DNA of 64,000 nt from the NCBI GenBank assembly GCA_000729835.1, contig JFHB01000062.1:1-64000 (forward strand), read 5' to 3'. The notes under the pieces are model-generated. The model was given only the letters and a program-made list of their open reading frames with translations, did not search any database and had not been told where the DNA came from. Position numbers and translations under genes: made by a program. Position 1 is the first letter of the stretch. Each line of letters opens with the position of its first letter. Positions 12,201 to 23,699 of the stretch are shown here, piece after piece. The DNA comes from Atkinsonella hypoxylon (taxonomy: Eukaryota; Ascomycota; Sordariomycetes; Hypocreales; Clavicipitaceae).

Positions 12201-14606
12201 AATTTTTGTAAAATCAGGAATACCTTTAGTAATAGAAGCAGTCTTCTTTAGTAAAGGGAGTCCTATATGCCCTAATCTAACGTGCTAAGTAGCAGCTAAT
12301 TCTAGGAGCTTCTTATAGGAAGAAGAAGCAGTAATAGAAGAATTACTACTAGAATTATCATTAGAGCTAGCTTCCTGTTGCTCCCTATCTTGCTAGATCT
12401 CTTAAGAACTACGGGCCTTGTTTAAGGGATCTAGACAACTATTTCCTCCAATATCTAGCAACTTAGGATTTAGACCTTCTAAATCCCTGTTATTAGAAGG
12501 AATCTAACTAGGAGCCCATTTAGGAACTAGGGCTAATAGCTCTATAGCATTGTTATTAGTATTATCTTCTTTAAAATTAAATAATTCCTCAATTTAGCTA
12601 TATTCCTCTAGATTAAAACTAGGCTGTTAAGGGATTTAAACCTTTATAGGATAACTAGCATTATAACCGCTATTATAACTATTGCTAGCTAGAAATCCTA
12701 TATAAGAGAGATTAGCGTGGTTTTTACACACTCTAGGGGTCTCTTGCCCCTTAAGCTGTAGAAAGAAACTATACTTTTTGGGATTTAGAAGCCTACAGCA
12801 GCTTCTATTAGCTAGAAATAGCTGATTTCTAAGGAGAGTGCCCCTTATTAAATAGTGCTTTAGACTACTAATTAGGTTAGTATTTAAACCTAGGCAATAT
12901 AAAGCATCCTTTAGAGCTAAAGGCCTGTATTTAGCTGGATTTGTACTAACTAGTACCTAGAATACAGTAGTTCCCTGTCCTTTAGGATAAATAGGACCTC
13001 CTCTAGTAGCAATAGGCGCGGTTTTACCCTTTTTTATAGGCTTAAAAGTCCTAAAAAATGCCTTATTGTTAACTATATAACAGGTAGAACCTGTATTGTA
13101 TAGTAAGGAGTTTTTAATTATTCTATTAGAATAGTTAAAAGAAGAGGTATTATTACTAGTAGTACTAGTATCACTAGTAGTAGATTCTGTATCTAAATCG
13201 TAAGAATTATTACTACTAGAACTGCTAGAATTATCAGATTCTATAGTATCCTAGTTGCTAGTGGATAGGTTATAACAACCTATAGCAAAAGCAGCTTCTT
13301 TATCCTTGTTCCTAGAATTTTTGTTACTTCTTCTTCGGCCCTTCCACTTCTTCTTATTCTTAGAGGCTTTATCTTAATCTTTTTCTTTAGAGGCATTAGA
13401 ATCGTTAGAATTAGAATTAGAATTCTTCTTCTGATTAGGAGGATTCTTTCCTTAATTAGCCTTATTATTAGAACTATTAGAATTAGAAGCTTTATAACTA
13501 AGAGCCTTAGATATAGAGAAGCTTTTATCTCTTTATTCTTCTAATAAATCAGCTATAAGGAACTGTAAATTTAGCATTTTTACAGATAGACCTTGTGCTC
13601 TAGCAGCTCTAATAGAATATTGCTGCCTTTTAGCCTAGCTAGGGAAGGTCTTCTTTAAAGCATTAATATAATAATTTACCTAGTTAATAGGATTAATAGC
13701 TACACTATAGAGCTGTAATCTAGCTAGTAAATTATTAAATTTAGCATTAAAGGCCTCTAAAGATCCCTTATAGTTCGAAAACGATAAGTTGTAATAACTA
13801 GTATATAGTGTACTACGTTGTATTTTAGCACTCTACGAATACTGCCTAACTAGAACGTTATAGGCATCTACAGGGGACTTATGCCAGCTTATAGCAGCTT
13901 AAGGTCTAGATTAGCAACTATCTCTTATAATTATAAGGATAATAGCTTGTTCTAAATCTACTAAAGTACTAGCTATACTAGGATTATTAATAAATTAAGG
14001 GAATCCTAGTGCTCTAAATTAAATAGTTAAAGCTTGCTTCTACTGTTTAAAATTTTTAGGGCCTTTTAGCTTAGCAGCCTCTAGAATAGAGTGGACCTTC
14101 TTATTTAACTCTTTTATAGTGCCTTCATTAAAAGCAGGCAGAAAAGTAGCACTATTAGAGGAACTAGAAGGTTTAGGGACTTTAAAAGAGACTTTAGAAG
14201 TCTTAGAAGTAACAGGATCTACTTTAGGAGACTCTATAGAGAGATTACCTATAGATATAATTATAGTATCTAATTTACTTAGTAAATTAGCTATATTACC
14301 TTTATTTTAGCTTTGTTTTGCTTCACTATACCTAATAAATCTATTTAGGGTCTCTTGTTGCTTATCCATTTAAGCTTTTAGATTAGCTTATACATTATAG
14401 ACTTACACTACTCTTTCAGAAGCTAATCTAGCTTCTTTTAGAGCCTTCTTAGCTGTATAATCTTCTTCATTAGAAGAGGAATCTACTAGCTGAGGGGGGG
14501 ACCTTGCTAGACTAGGAAAGCTAGTAGCAGCTGTAGCTAGTGTACTAGAACTACTACCCCGTTTAGGGCTTGTGCTCTTTCCCTTGCCTGTTCCTTTTAG
14601 TGCTAT
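9300..14606 (-). pseudogene. Copia A1 gag-pol polyprotein, RIP-inactivated
   Basis: The frame from the presumed start (ATG now ATA at 14606-14604) to TAA at 9302-9300 is exactly 1,769 codons without frameshift. Order: gag with a Ser/Asn-rich and basic tail (about 13200-14606), aspartic protease (NTGST, D changed to N), a His/Cys zinc region, integrase core, linker, reverse transcriptase (YVDN for YVDD near 10380) and RNase H, the Copia order PR-IN-RT-RH. The longest stop-free piece, 11388-11699, is the segment just after the integrase core. Other pieces end in TAA/TAG at Gln and Trp sites. No CCHC zinc knuckle is visible in gag. Confidence 0.88.
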
Positions 14607-15545
14607 TTTAAGGGTTTTAAAAAGTAGCTAATTTAACGCTCTTTTATAGCTAATTATAGCCAAATTACAGTAGAAATAGTAGTAAATAACAGTAATAATT
14701 TCTACTAGATATCAATAAATTGCTCTATTATAGGCCTGGAAGTGCTCTATATCTTTAGAAATTATACTGAGATTTTTCTCTAATTTCTTTTGTAACAGGT
14801 ATAACGGGCTCTAAGGCTGCGTTGTATTGCGATCTGTATACGCATACAATTTATATAGCAGACCAGATTGACAAGCGGTCGCAAGGGGCACAAAACATAG
14901 TCCTAGCTATTTTTAGCTAAAAAATTCAGGAGATTCTTCTCTAATTAGGTTCTAACAAATCAGTGGAGACCTAGGCACAGCTAATTTAGGGATATCTAGC
15001 TAATTTCTACTTCAAAATCCCAACCAGTGGGATTACTACATAAATTAATTCTGCAACTGAAAACACAGGAATATCTAACAGCAACAAGAGCTGTTAGGCG
15101 TGCACTACAAATTGTAGTATAGCCACTAACAGAGGTGCATAGAGTGCACAATATAACAACAACAACGAGCGATGCAGTGCAGCGCTAAGCTTATTTCTTA
15201 ATAGAAATAATTAATTAGGCAGTGCCTAATAAAACGATTTGCAGTGCGAATATAATGTGTGCAGATGTGTATATTTTAATGTTGCGCAACAATAGAACCT
15301 AGCTATTAAGAATAGCTTCAAAAGTGTGTATATACAGGGTGCATAGAGTGCAGGAGGCATAGGGTGGGCAGAATGAAAACACTAGTATAGTGGCTAGCGA
15401 TGTATATGCAGCAGGTATTAATAGCTTCTAGCAAGCTACTAATGGCAGCAATAGCTGCTAGTGCAGGTCTTAATATAGCTTCTAGTGGGTAATACAGTAC
15501 ACAATAGTAGATTTCAGCGGGCTAACAGCTTGCAGATAGGTCTTC
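14607..15545 (-). other. Copia A1 untranslated leader, palindrome-rich
   Basis: Leader of about 0.94 kb between the primer site and gag. It holds many short inverted repeats, including a 17 bp palindrome at 15214-15230 (ATTAGGCAGTGCCTAAT), plus several gtgca/tgcac runs. It is less AT-rich than the rest of the element and conserved in A3 and A5. No coding frame recognised. Confidence 0.7.
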
Positions 15546-15558
15546 TAGGCTTATAACC
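15546..15558 (-). other. Copia A1 primer-binding site
   Basis: Immediately inside the 5' LTR. On the minus strand it reads GGTTATAAGCCTA. In A3 and A5 the same site is GGTTATAAGCCCG, one base from the complement of the initiator tRNA-Met anticodon arm (CGGGCTCATAACC); the differences are RIP-type. Confidence 0.6.
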
Positions 15559-16251
15559 TATTGAAAATAATAGGGATTATAGGACTAGATATCTAAGAGG
15601 GTAGTGGTCTCTTAGATTTAGCACCTATAATTGCTTCTAGTAATTATTACGTAGTGGAAGCAGCAGCGGCCTAAATTAAGCTATAGTGTATAGTATAGAT
15701 TACGTAGAAGCAATAGATAACTGTAATAGTGGTATCTTTATATTAAGAGCGCTGTAACGAACAGTAAGGGTAGGATCTTGAATCTTTCTAGTCCCTTATA
15801 GACCTACTAACTATATCAGCAGGCCGTAGTCGCTAGAAGGGGCTTATAGGCTACTTTATAATTTCCGCAAAAAGATTTACTATATAAAAACAAAAAAATT
15901 AACTTATAGCTATACAAACGAGATGCCTACGTGCACAATTTAACAAATTCCACTAATAACAAGCAACCCTTATAAGCAACTCTATCCAACAATTATATTA
16001 TTAAAAAGCCCTAATTCTTAGCTTTTAAATGGTATACTTCTTGAATTTCTACTATTACTAGTTGTAGAGAAAATCGCTGTTAAAGTTAACTATAGGTTAG
16101 GCAACCTTACCTTAGTCGATTCTAGATGTTTCGCATCTAGTAACAGCGATATCTCTACCAAAAATCAACGTAACAAGACCTAATAAGGGTCACGTGATAG
16201 AGCAACTAGTAGGCATAAAAATAGGCTATACAGGGTAGCTTATTTTTAACA
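15559..16251 (-). repeat. Copia A1 5' LTR
   Basis: A 693 bp LTR matching 8435-9125. It is followed directly by the primer site on its left and by the gag of A2 on its right. It keeps the nested inverted repeat near its 3' end (ATCTAAGAG...CTCTTAGAT). Confidence 0.92.
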
Positions 16252-19200
16252 GCTTTAAAGAAGACCTTCCCTAGCTGGGCTAAAAGGCAGCAATATTCTA
16301 TTAGAGCTGCTAGAGCACAAGGTCTATCTGTAAAAATGCTGAATTTATAGTTCCTTATAGCTGACTTATTAGAAGAACAAAGAGATAAAAGCTTCTCTAT
16401 ATCTAAGGCTCTTAGTTATAAAGCTTCTAATTCTAATAGTTCTAATAATAATAAAGCTAACTAAGGAAAGAATCCTCTTAATCAGAAGAAGAATTCTAAT
16501 TCTAATTCTAACGATTCTAATGCCTCTAAAGATATAGATAAAGCCTCTAAGAATAAGAAGAAGTAGAAGGGCTAAAGAAGAAGTAACAAAAATTCTAGAA
16601 ATAAGGATAGAGAAGCTGCTTTTGCTATAGGTTGTTATAACCTATCTACTAGCAACTAGGATACTATAGATTCCGATAGTGAATCTAGCAGTTCTAGCAG
16701 TGATAATTCTTACGATTTAGATACAGAATCTACTACTAGTGATACTAGTACTACTAGTAATAATACCCCTTCTTTTAACTATTCTAATAGAATAATTAAA
16801 AATTCCTTACTATACAATACAGGTTCTACCTATTATATAGTTAACAATAAGGCATTTTTTAGGACTTTTAAGCCTATAAAAAAGGGTAAAACCGCGCCTA
16901 TTGCTACTAGAGGAGGTCCTATTTATCCTAAAGGACAAGGAACTGCTGTATTCTAAGTACTAGTTAGTATAAATCCAGCTAAATATAGGCCTTTAGCTCT
17001 AAAGAATACTCTATATTGCCTAGGTTTAGATACTAACCTAATTAGTGGTCTAAAGCACTATTTAATAGGGAGCACTCTCCTTAGAAATCAGCTATTTCTA
17101 GCTAATAGAAGCTGCTGTAGGCTTCTAAATCCCAAAAAGTATAGTTTCTTTCTACAGCTTAAGGGGCAAGAGACCTCTAGAGTGTGTAAAAACTACGCTA
17201 ATCTCTCTTATATAGGATTTCTAGCTAGCAATAGTTATAATAGCAGTTATAATGCTAGTTATCCTATAGAGGTTTAAATCCCTTAACAGCCTAGTTTTAA
17301 TCTAGAGGAATATAGCTGAATTAAGGAATTATTTAATTTTAAAGAAAATAATACTAATAACAATGCTATAGAGCTATTAGCCCTAGTTCCTAAATAGGCT
17401 CCTAGTTAGATTCCTTCTAATAATAGGGATTTAGAAGGTCTAAATCCTAAGTTGCTAGATATTAGAGGAAATAGCCGTCTAGATCCCTTAAACGAGGCCT
17501 GTAGTTCTTAAGAGATCTAGCAAGATAGGGAGCAACAGGAAGCTAGCTTTAATAATAATTCTAGTAGTATAAATCCTACTGCTTCTTCTTCCTATAAGAA
17601 GCTCCTAGAATTAGCTGCTACTTAGCACGTTAGATTAAGGCATATAGGACTCCCTTTACTAAAGAAGACTGCTTCTATTACTAAAGGTATTCCTAATTTT
17701 ATAAAAATTAAGGAAAAGGATTTTAACTGCCTAGCTTACAACTAAGCTAAAGCTATTAGAAGACCTAGCAAGCATACTATTCCTAACCCCCCTAGATATT
17801 TAGATATTATAGAGGGAGATACCGTTAAAATAGAGCCTATACTGCATAATAAGAGGCCTTTAGTTCTTTTTCTAATTAATAGAAAATTACGGTATAAGTG
17901 GTCTTTTAATCTAGCTAATAAAGAGAGTTCTACTCTCTATAGCTGTATTAAAGGCTTCTTTAAGGAATTAAAGAACTAGTATAACTGCTACCCTAAATAC
18001 CTTTATTTTAATAGTAGTATAGAAATTAATACTAAGTTGTAAGCTTAGCTATCTTCTAAGGGTATTTACTTTAGCACCTCTTGCCTCTATATTTACAAAC
18101 AAAATAGGCTAATAGAGAGAGCTATAAGGGTACTTCTAGACCGTTTACGTACTACCCTACAGTGGTTACAATTACCTCTGTATCTATAGTCTTACATTCT
18201 TCCTACTATAGTGGATTTAGTTAATACTACTGCGAATAGTACTAAACTACTAAGTTCTAAACAGCTATATCTAGCTAATTTAGAGCCTTCTAGGACCTAT
18301 AAGCCTAATTTTTCCAAAATTAGAGCTATAGGCTCCTATTGCGAAGTTCTAATCCTATTAGAACAGAGATCTAGGGTGCAGAAGCTAGCTAAAAGAACTA
18401 TTCCTAGTAGACTTTTAGCTACACTAGGTTCTAATGTATATCTAATATACATCCCCTCTAAACGAGCTGTTATAAAGACTAGCTTCGTTAAAATTATAGA
18501 AGGAATAGGTTCTATTTTATAGAGTATCCCTAAGGTTCCTATTGGTTCTATAGTGGATAATCCTTTAGAGGGAGAAATTAATAACTAGCAATTAGTGGAT
18601 AATTATACTCCTAAATATCCTTATCCTAGTCATCTAAATGTGCTAAATTATCCACTAGAACTAATAGATTAAGCTCTTCTACTAAGCAACCCTATAGAAG
18701 CTATAGAGGCCCCTAAAGCCCCTATACCTATAGAAACACCTATAGAAGCTACTATAGAAGCTGAAGCTAATGCTGATGCTATAGATTTAAATAGAGATAT
18801 ATTTTCCTTAATTAAGGATCTATGCTTTAAGGCAAGGACTAAAGCAGCTTTTACTTCTAATAGTAATAAGGATAAACTTCCTAATATATAGAAGTAAGCC
18901 CTAAAAAGCTCTACTAAGCAGCATTAGATAGAAGCTACCTATAGCGAATTTAAGCAGCTATTAGCTGCTAGAACCTTTAAATTTATAGGGAAAAACTAAG
19001 TACCTAAGGGCCGAAGAGTTCTAAAGAATAGGCTTATTTATAGGCTTAAAAAGGATAAAGAAAATAATTCTATTAAATATAAGGCCTGCCTTATTGCTAA
19101 GGGATTTATGCAAATAGAAGGTTAAGGTTACCTAAAGACCTTTACTGCAACTAGTATTCTTCTAGCTAGCGTATATTATTAGCTCTTGCAGCTTTTAATA

Positions 19201-21312
19201 ACTAGGAAGTTAAGTAAATCGACTTTATAGGAGCGTTTTTAAATAGCAAGCTAAAAGAAGCTATTTATATAGAAATCCTAGATAGATTCGTTAAATTTGC
19301 AGAGCAAGTATCGCTATTAGTAGCTAAGCTACTAAAAAGCTGTAATTATAGGCCTTCTAAAGACTAAGTAATTAAGCTAGAAAAATCCCTCTATAGTTTA
19401 AAGTAAAGTCCTAGAGAATAGCAGCAAATTCTAACAGAATTAGTTTAAAAGCATAGATTTAAACCTCTTATATTAGACCCAGCAGTCTTTTATAACCCAG
19501 CTACATCTATGTATATTGCTACTTACGTAGATAACTGTCTTCTAATTGGTCTAAATCTAAGCTATATCAACAAGCTAAAGAAGCTATTACATAAAGCTTA
19601 TCTAATAGAAGATAGAGGACCAGTAGAATTCTTTCTAGGCGTTTAAATCACCTATAATAGGTCTAAAAGGTTTATTAAAATCTATTAATCTTAATATATC
19701 CTTAAAGCCCTAGAGAGATTTAAAATGCTAAATGCTAAGCTAGCTTCTATCCCTATACAGCCGGGAATTCTAAAGCAACTAGTTACAAAACTTCTCTCTA
19801 AATCCAACTATAAGCTTTATTAGAGTATAATAGGTACTATAATGTATCTTATGTTGCTAACTAGAGCTAATATTGCTTTTTCCGTTCAGTAGCTGTTAAC
19901 CTTTTGTTAAAAATAAGCTACCCTGTATAGCCTATTTTTATGCCTACTAGTTGCTCTATCACGTGACCCTCATTAGGTCTTGTTACGTTGATTTTTGGTA
20001 GAGATATCGCTGTTACTAGATGCAAAACATCTAGAATCGACTAAGGCAAAGTTGCCTAACCTATAGTCAACTTTAACAGCGATTTTCTCCACAACTAGTA
20101 ATGGTAGAAATTCAAGAAGTATACCATTCAAAAGCTAAGAATTAGGGCTATCTAATGGTATAATTGTTAGATAGAGTTACTTATAAGGGTTGCTTGTTAT
20201 TAGTGGAATTTGTTAAATTATGCACATAGGCGTCTCGTTTGTATAGCCGTGAGTCGATTTTTTTGTTTTTATATAGTAAATCTTTTTGCGGAAATTATAA
20301 AGTGGCCCACAAGCCCCTTCTAGCGACTATGGCCCGCTAATATAGTTAGTAGGTCTATAAGGGACTAGAAAGATTCAAGATTCTACCCTTACTAACTTAT
20401 TCGTTACAGCGCTCTCAATATAAGATACCACTATTATTATAGTTATCTACTGCCTCTAAGTGATCTATACTATACACTACAGCTTGATTTAGGCCGCTGC
20501 TGCTTCCACTACGTGATAATTGCTAGGAGCAATTATAGGTGCTAAATCTAAGAGACCACTACCCTCTTAGATATCTAGTCCTGTAATCCCTATTATTTTC
20601 AATACCTTTCTAGCTAAGCCCTATATAGAGCACCTAAACGCCTCTAAGCACCTCCTAAGGTACTTAAGTGGTACTAGAAGCTTTGCTATTATTTATAAGC
20701 GTTCTATACCACTAGGGTCTTCTTCTAAAGCTTCTAGCTCTAAAGAAGTACTTAAGACCCTCCTTAGTTATTGCGATAGCGATTTTGCTGGTGATAAAGT
20801 CTCTTCTAAATTAACCTATACTTATCTATATAAGCTAGCTAGTGGACCTATTAGCTGGAAATTAAAGAAAGCTAGTACTATTGCTCTTTCTACATTAGAA
20901 GTAGAATCTAATGTATTATCTAAAGCTATTAGGGAATTAGAGTAGCTCTACAGCCTTTTTAAGGAGATAAAGCTGCCTTTAACCCCTTCTATTCCTATTA
21001 GGTGTAATAATTAAGGCGCTATAGTTACTGCTTATAACCTAACGTTATATAGTAGAACTAAGCACACCCTTTTGAAGTTTAACTATATTAGGGAAAAGAT
21101 TCGTAAAGGTATAGCTAAGGTTAGTTATATTAATATAAATTAAATGCTAGTAGATAGCCTAACTAAGCCTCTTGCTATTTAAAAGCATTAACAATTTATT
21201 AAGTTACTAGAGCTTTCTAGCTAGCTTATAAAAGCAACAAAAACACTTAAAAAATCAAAAAGCAACGAAAAACAGTTAAAAATCGAAAAATAATAAAAAC
21301 AATTAACAATAA
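16252..21312 (+). pseudogene. Copia A2 gag-pol, 5'-truncated, split by a solo LTR
   Basis: It begins in mid-gag (ALKKTFPS) directly at the A1 LTR. The frame runs through the gag tail, protease (NTGST near 16815), zinc region, integrase core, the stop-free segment 18211-18522, reverse transcriptase (YVDN near 19525) and RNase H, to TAA at 21310-21312. A copia solo LTR with its duplication (705 bp) interrupts RT/RNase H at 19905-20604. The total stays a multiple of three. The missing N-terminal gag, leader and 5' LTR are not found elsewhere in the window. The frame runs opposite to A1, so the two pol regions form a long inverted repeat. Confidence 0.85.
19905..20604 (+). repeat. Copia A solo LTR with target-site duplication ccttt
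   Basis: A 700 bp LTR from TGTTAAAAAT to TTTTCAATA, flanked by ccttt at 19900-19904 and 20605-20609. The uninterrupted target is seen in A3 near 39830. The perfect duplication fixes the LTR 3' end at CAATA rather than CA. It is the product of LTR-LTR recombination of a full insertion. Confidence 0.93.
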
Positions 21313-21476
21313 CTAGTTATATTCAACTATAACTACCCTAGAATTGCTAGAATTAGTTATGTTATTAGTTATGTTATTTAGTTCTGTTATTAGTACTGTA
21401 TTTCGTTGGTTAATTCTAACTTAAATATCCTTTAAAGGAGCTAAGTTGCTTATAGAACTAGTTACTTCTTACACTT

Positions 21477-21486
21477 CTAGAGGGAG
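21477..21486 (+). other. Copia A2 polypurine tract
   Basis: CTAGAGGGAG directly before the 3' LTR. Confidence 0.75.
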
Positions 21487-21988
21487 TGTTAAAAATAAGC
21501 TACCCTATATAGCCTATTTTTATGCCTACTAGTTGCTCTATTATATAACCCTTATTAGGTCTTATTACGTTAATTTTTAGTAGAGATATCGCTGTTACTA
21601 GATGCAAAACATCTAGAATTAACTAAGGCAAAGTTGCCTAACCTATAGTTAACTTTAACAGCGATTTTCTCTACAACTAGTAATAGTAGAAATTCAAGAA
21701 GTATACTATTTAAAAGCTAAGAATTAGGGCTTTCTAATAATATAATTGTTAGATAGAGTTGCTTATAAGGGTTGCTTATTATTAGTAGAATTTATTAAAT
21801 TATGCATATAGGCGTCTCGTTTATATAGCCGTAAGTCGATTTTTTTGTTTTTATATAGTAAATCTTTTTGTGGAAATTATAAAGTAGCCTACAAGCCCCT
21901 TCTAGCAACTACAGCCTGCTGATATAGTCGGTAGGTCTATAAGGGACTAGAAAGATTCAAGATTCTACCCTTACTTATTCGTTATAGC
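21487..21988 (+). repeat. Copia A2 3' LTR, first part
   Basis: The first 502 bp of the A2 3' LTR, ending in the atagc duplication (21984-21988) where Gypsy A inserted. The LTR resumes at 30077. Confidence 0.92.
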
Positions 21989-22311
21989 TGTTATAGACTT
22001 AAGCCTTAGGCTTAGGTCTTTTAGTAGAGGGAGGACAGCAGGAGAGGGACAGAGATCTATATAGGTAAAGGGATAGAAGCAAGCCGCATTTGTTTAGGGG
22101 TTAGCTAGACTTTACTAGGCTCTAGAGAGAGAACCTTAGCTATAGAGTATATACTAAAAGGGGCTTCTAAGGGAATAAACCTACCCCTAAATATATAGTA
22201 TAGAAGTATAGAGAGGCTTTTAGTTCCTTCTCTCTTCCCCCTTTTCTCTCTATAATTATAGTTTTTATTATAAACGCTAGTTAGTAGTAGCTTCTAGGCT
22301 AGTTTATTATA
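21989..22311 (+). repeat. Gypsy A 5' LTR
   Basis: 323 bp, TGTTATAGAC to TTTATTATA (the 3' LTR ends CATTACA). Alignable along its whole length with 29749-30071 and with the solo LTR at 30395-30717. Confidence 0.92.
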
Positions 22312-22559
22312 TACTATAATTATTCTATAGATAGAACACTAGTAAGAACAATATTGTTTAGTTATAGCAATAAAGGCCTAGCTAGCTAGCCTAAGCACCC
22401 TTTTAACCTCTATAGAGAGGTAGAGAAAAGTACAGTAGAAATTAGCTAAAAAGCAGTAGAAATTGCAGTACTTTATAAGTTAATTAAAAGCTAATCTCTA
22501 TAAATAAAGGAACTATAACGCTTTATAATAAACTATATATAGATAGAGAAGTAGCTTTA

Positions 22560-23640
22560 AGCTGCAGTAGGCTAGCAGCTAGAGAAACCTAAATAGAAGC
22601 CTCTACCTATAGTAAACCCTTACAATAGAAATAAATAGAGCTTTTAGGCCTAGTAAATAGTAATTATCTAAAAGCTCTAGGCTAATAGCGCCTTTATAGG
22701 CATAATATAGAACTAGTAGTACTATCTATACTAAAGCTTATTACTTAAGGTTTAGTAAAGAGTAGCTATTTATTATAAGGTAGATAAAGTAAAAGAATAT
22801 AATATATAGAGATTCCTTAATTACTTAGAATTAGTCTTTATAGATCTTTATTAGTAAAACTAGGCCTTAATTAAGCTTAATTAGCTTTAATAAAGTAATA
22901 ATAAGTAGTTTATAGAATTCTACATTTATTTTAAAGAGAAAATTACACTAGTAGAAAAGGCTAACTAGAATAATAGTATAAAGTTAGCTAAGTTATAAAC
23001 AGCACTTAATAAGGAAATAAGGGATTATAGTGTAAAAAGAGATATTCTACATTATAACTACCTTTAAGTAGTAAAGCGCTACTATAGTATTACGCTAAAC
23101 CTTAAGTTATATTGCATTAAGGAACAACACTAGCAGAAATATAGCTCTAGCTCTAAAAGGCCTTAGAATAGCAACACTAAAATAACTAAGGTTAACGCTA
23201 TAGAAATCTAATAGAAATAGAAAAAGAGCGCAAAGAAATTTAAAGTAAAATAACTAAATAAGGATATTTTATAAGTAAAGTAGATATTTAAGGCTAAACT
23301 TAAGAAACACTATTAAAAAAGGTAATACCTTTAATATAGGTTATTTTAACACTATATTTAAGAATATAGATTATAACTAGTAGAATGTAAGCTAGAATTA
23401 ACTAGTATATAAGTAGTAGCTATAAATAATATATAGAAGAAGAACTTTAATAAGTTAGAAAAAGGCTTACCCTTAGCCTTAAGCTTAGTATAGAGGTAAA
23501 GGTAATATAGATAATATAATAACTCTTACTTAATAAGCAGCTAAAAGAAGAATATAGAGAGATAACTAAGAAAATAAATATATTACTATTCTTTATCTTT
23601 ATACTCTTTAACTAACTGTTATTCTATAATATATAAATAG
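22560..23640 (+). pseudogene. Gypsy A gag with mutated CCHC zinc knuckle
   Basis: The frame starting at positions equal to 1 modulo 3 reads as a retrotransposon Gag: IVNPYNRNK and FLNYLELVFIDLY in the capsid-like part, then RDYSVKRDILHYNYL, a Ser/Lys-rich stretch and a knuckle at 23326-23367. The knuckle has C-x2-C-x4-H-x4-C spacing, but all three Cys codons are now TAC/TAT (Tyr), as expected from RIP of TGC/TGT. It forms the virus-like-particle core and binds RNA in functional relatives. The start codon is not certain. Pol is in the -1 frame relative to gag, so a programmed -1 shift is possible, though indels could also explain it. Confidence 0.8.
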
Positions 23641-23699
23641 ATAGTAAGTATAACTACTTTACTACAATAAGTAAGAGTTTAGTGTAATACTTTAGCTTA

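Larger units (their letters stand above)
8435..16251 (-). mobile_element. Copia A1, both LTRs, minus strand
   Basis: A 7,817 bp Ty1/Copia element on the minus strand with LTRs at both ends, primer-binding site, long leader, a single gag-pol frame and polypurine tract. The left flank (attat, 8430-8434) and right flank (gcttt, 16252-16256) do not match as a target-site duplication. The right flank is the gag of A2, whose upstream half is absent from the left. The copy was probably joined to its present right neighbour by recombination. Confidence 0.9.

Noticed and set aside
14119..14310. Plus-strand 63-codon frame MPSLKAGRK..., also at 52822 (plus) and on the minus strand at 35520 and 60418
   Set aside because: It is antisense to Copia A gag in every copy; it recurs only because gag recurs.
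8435..16251. A1 as a simple intact insertion with its own target duplication
   Set aside because: Flanks attat and gcttt do not match, and the right flank is a truncated A2.
19905..20604. Copia A LTR ending at the canonical CA
   Set aside because: Both clean duplications (ccttt, atatt) match only if the LTR ends in CAATA.
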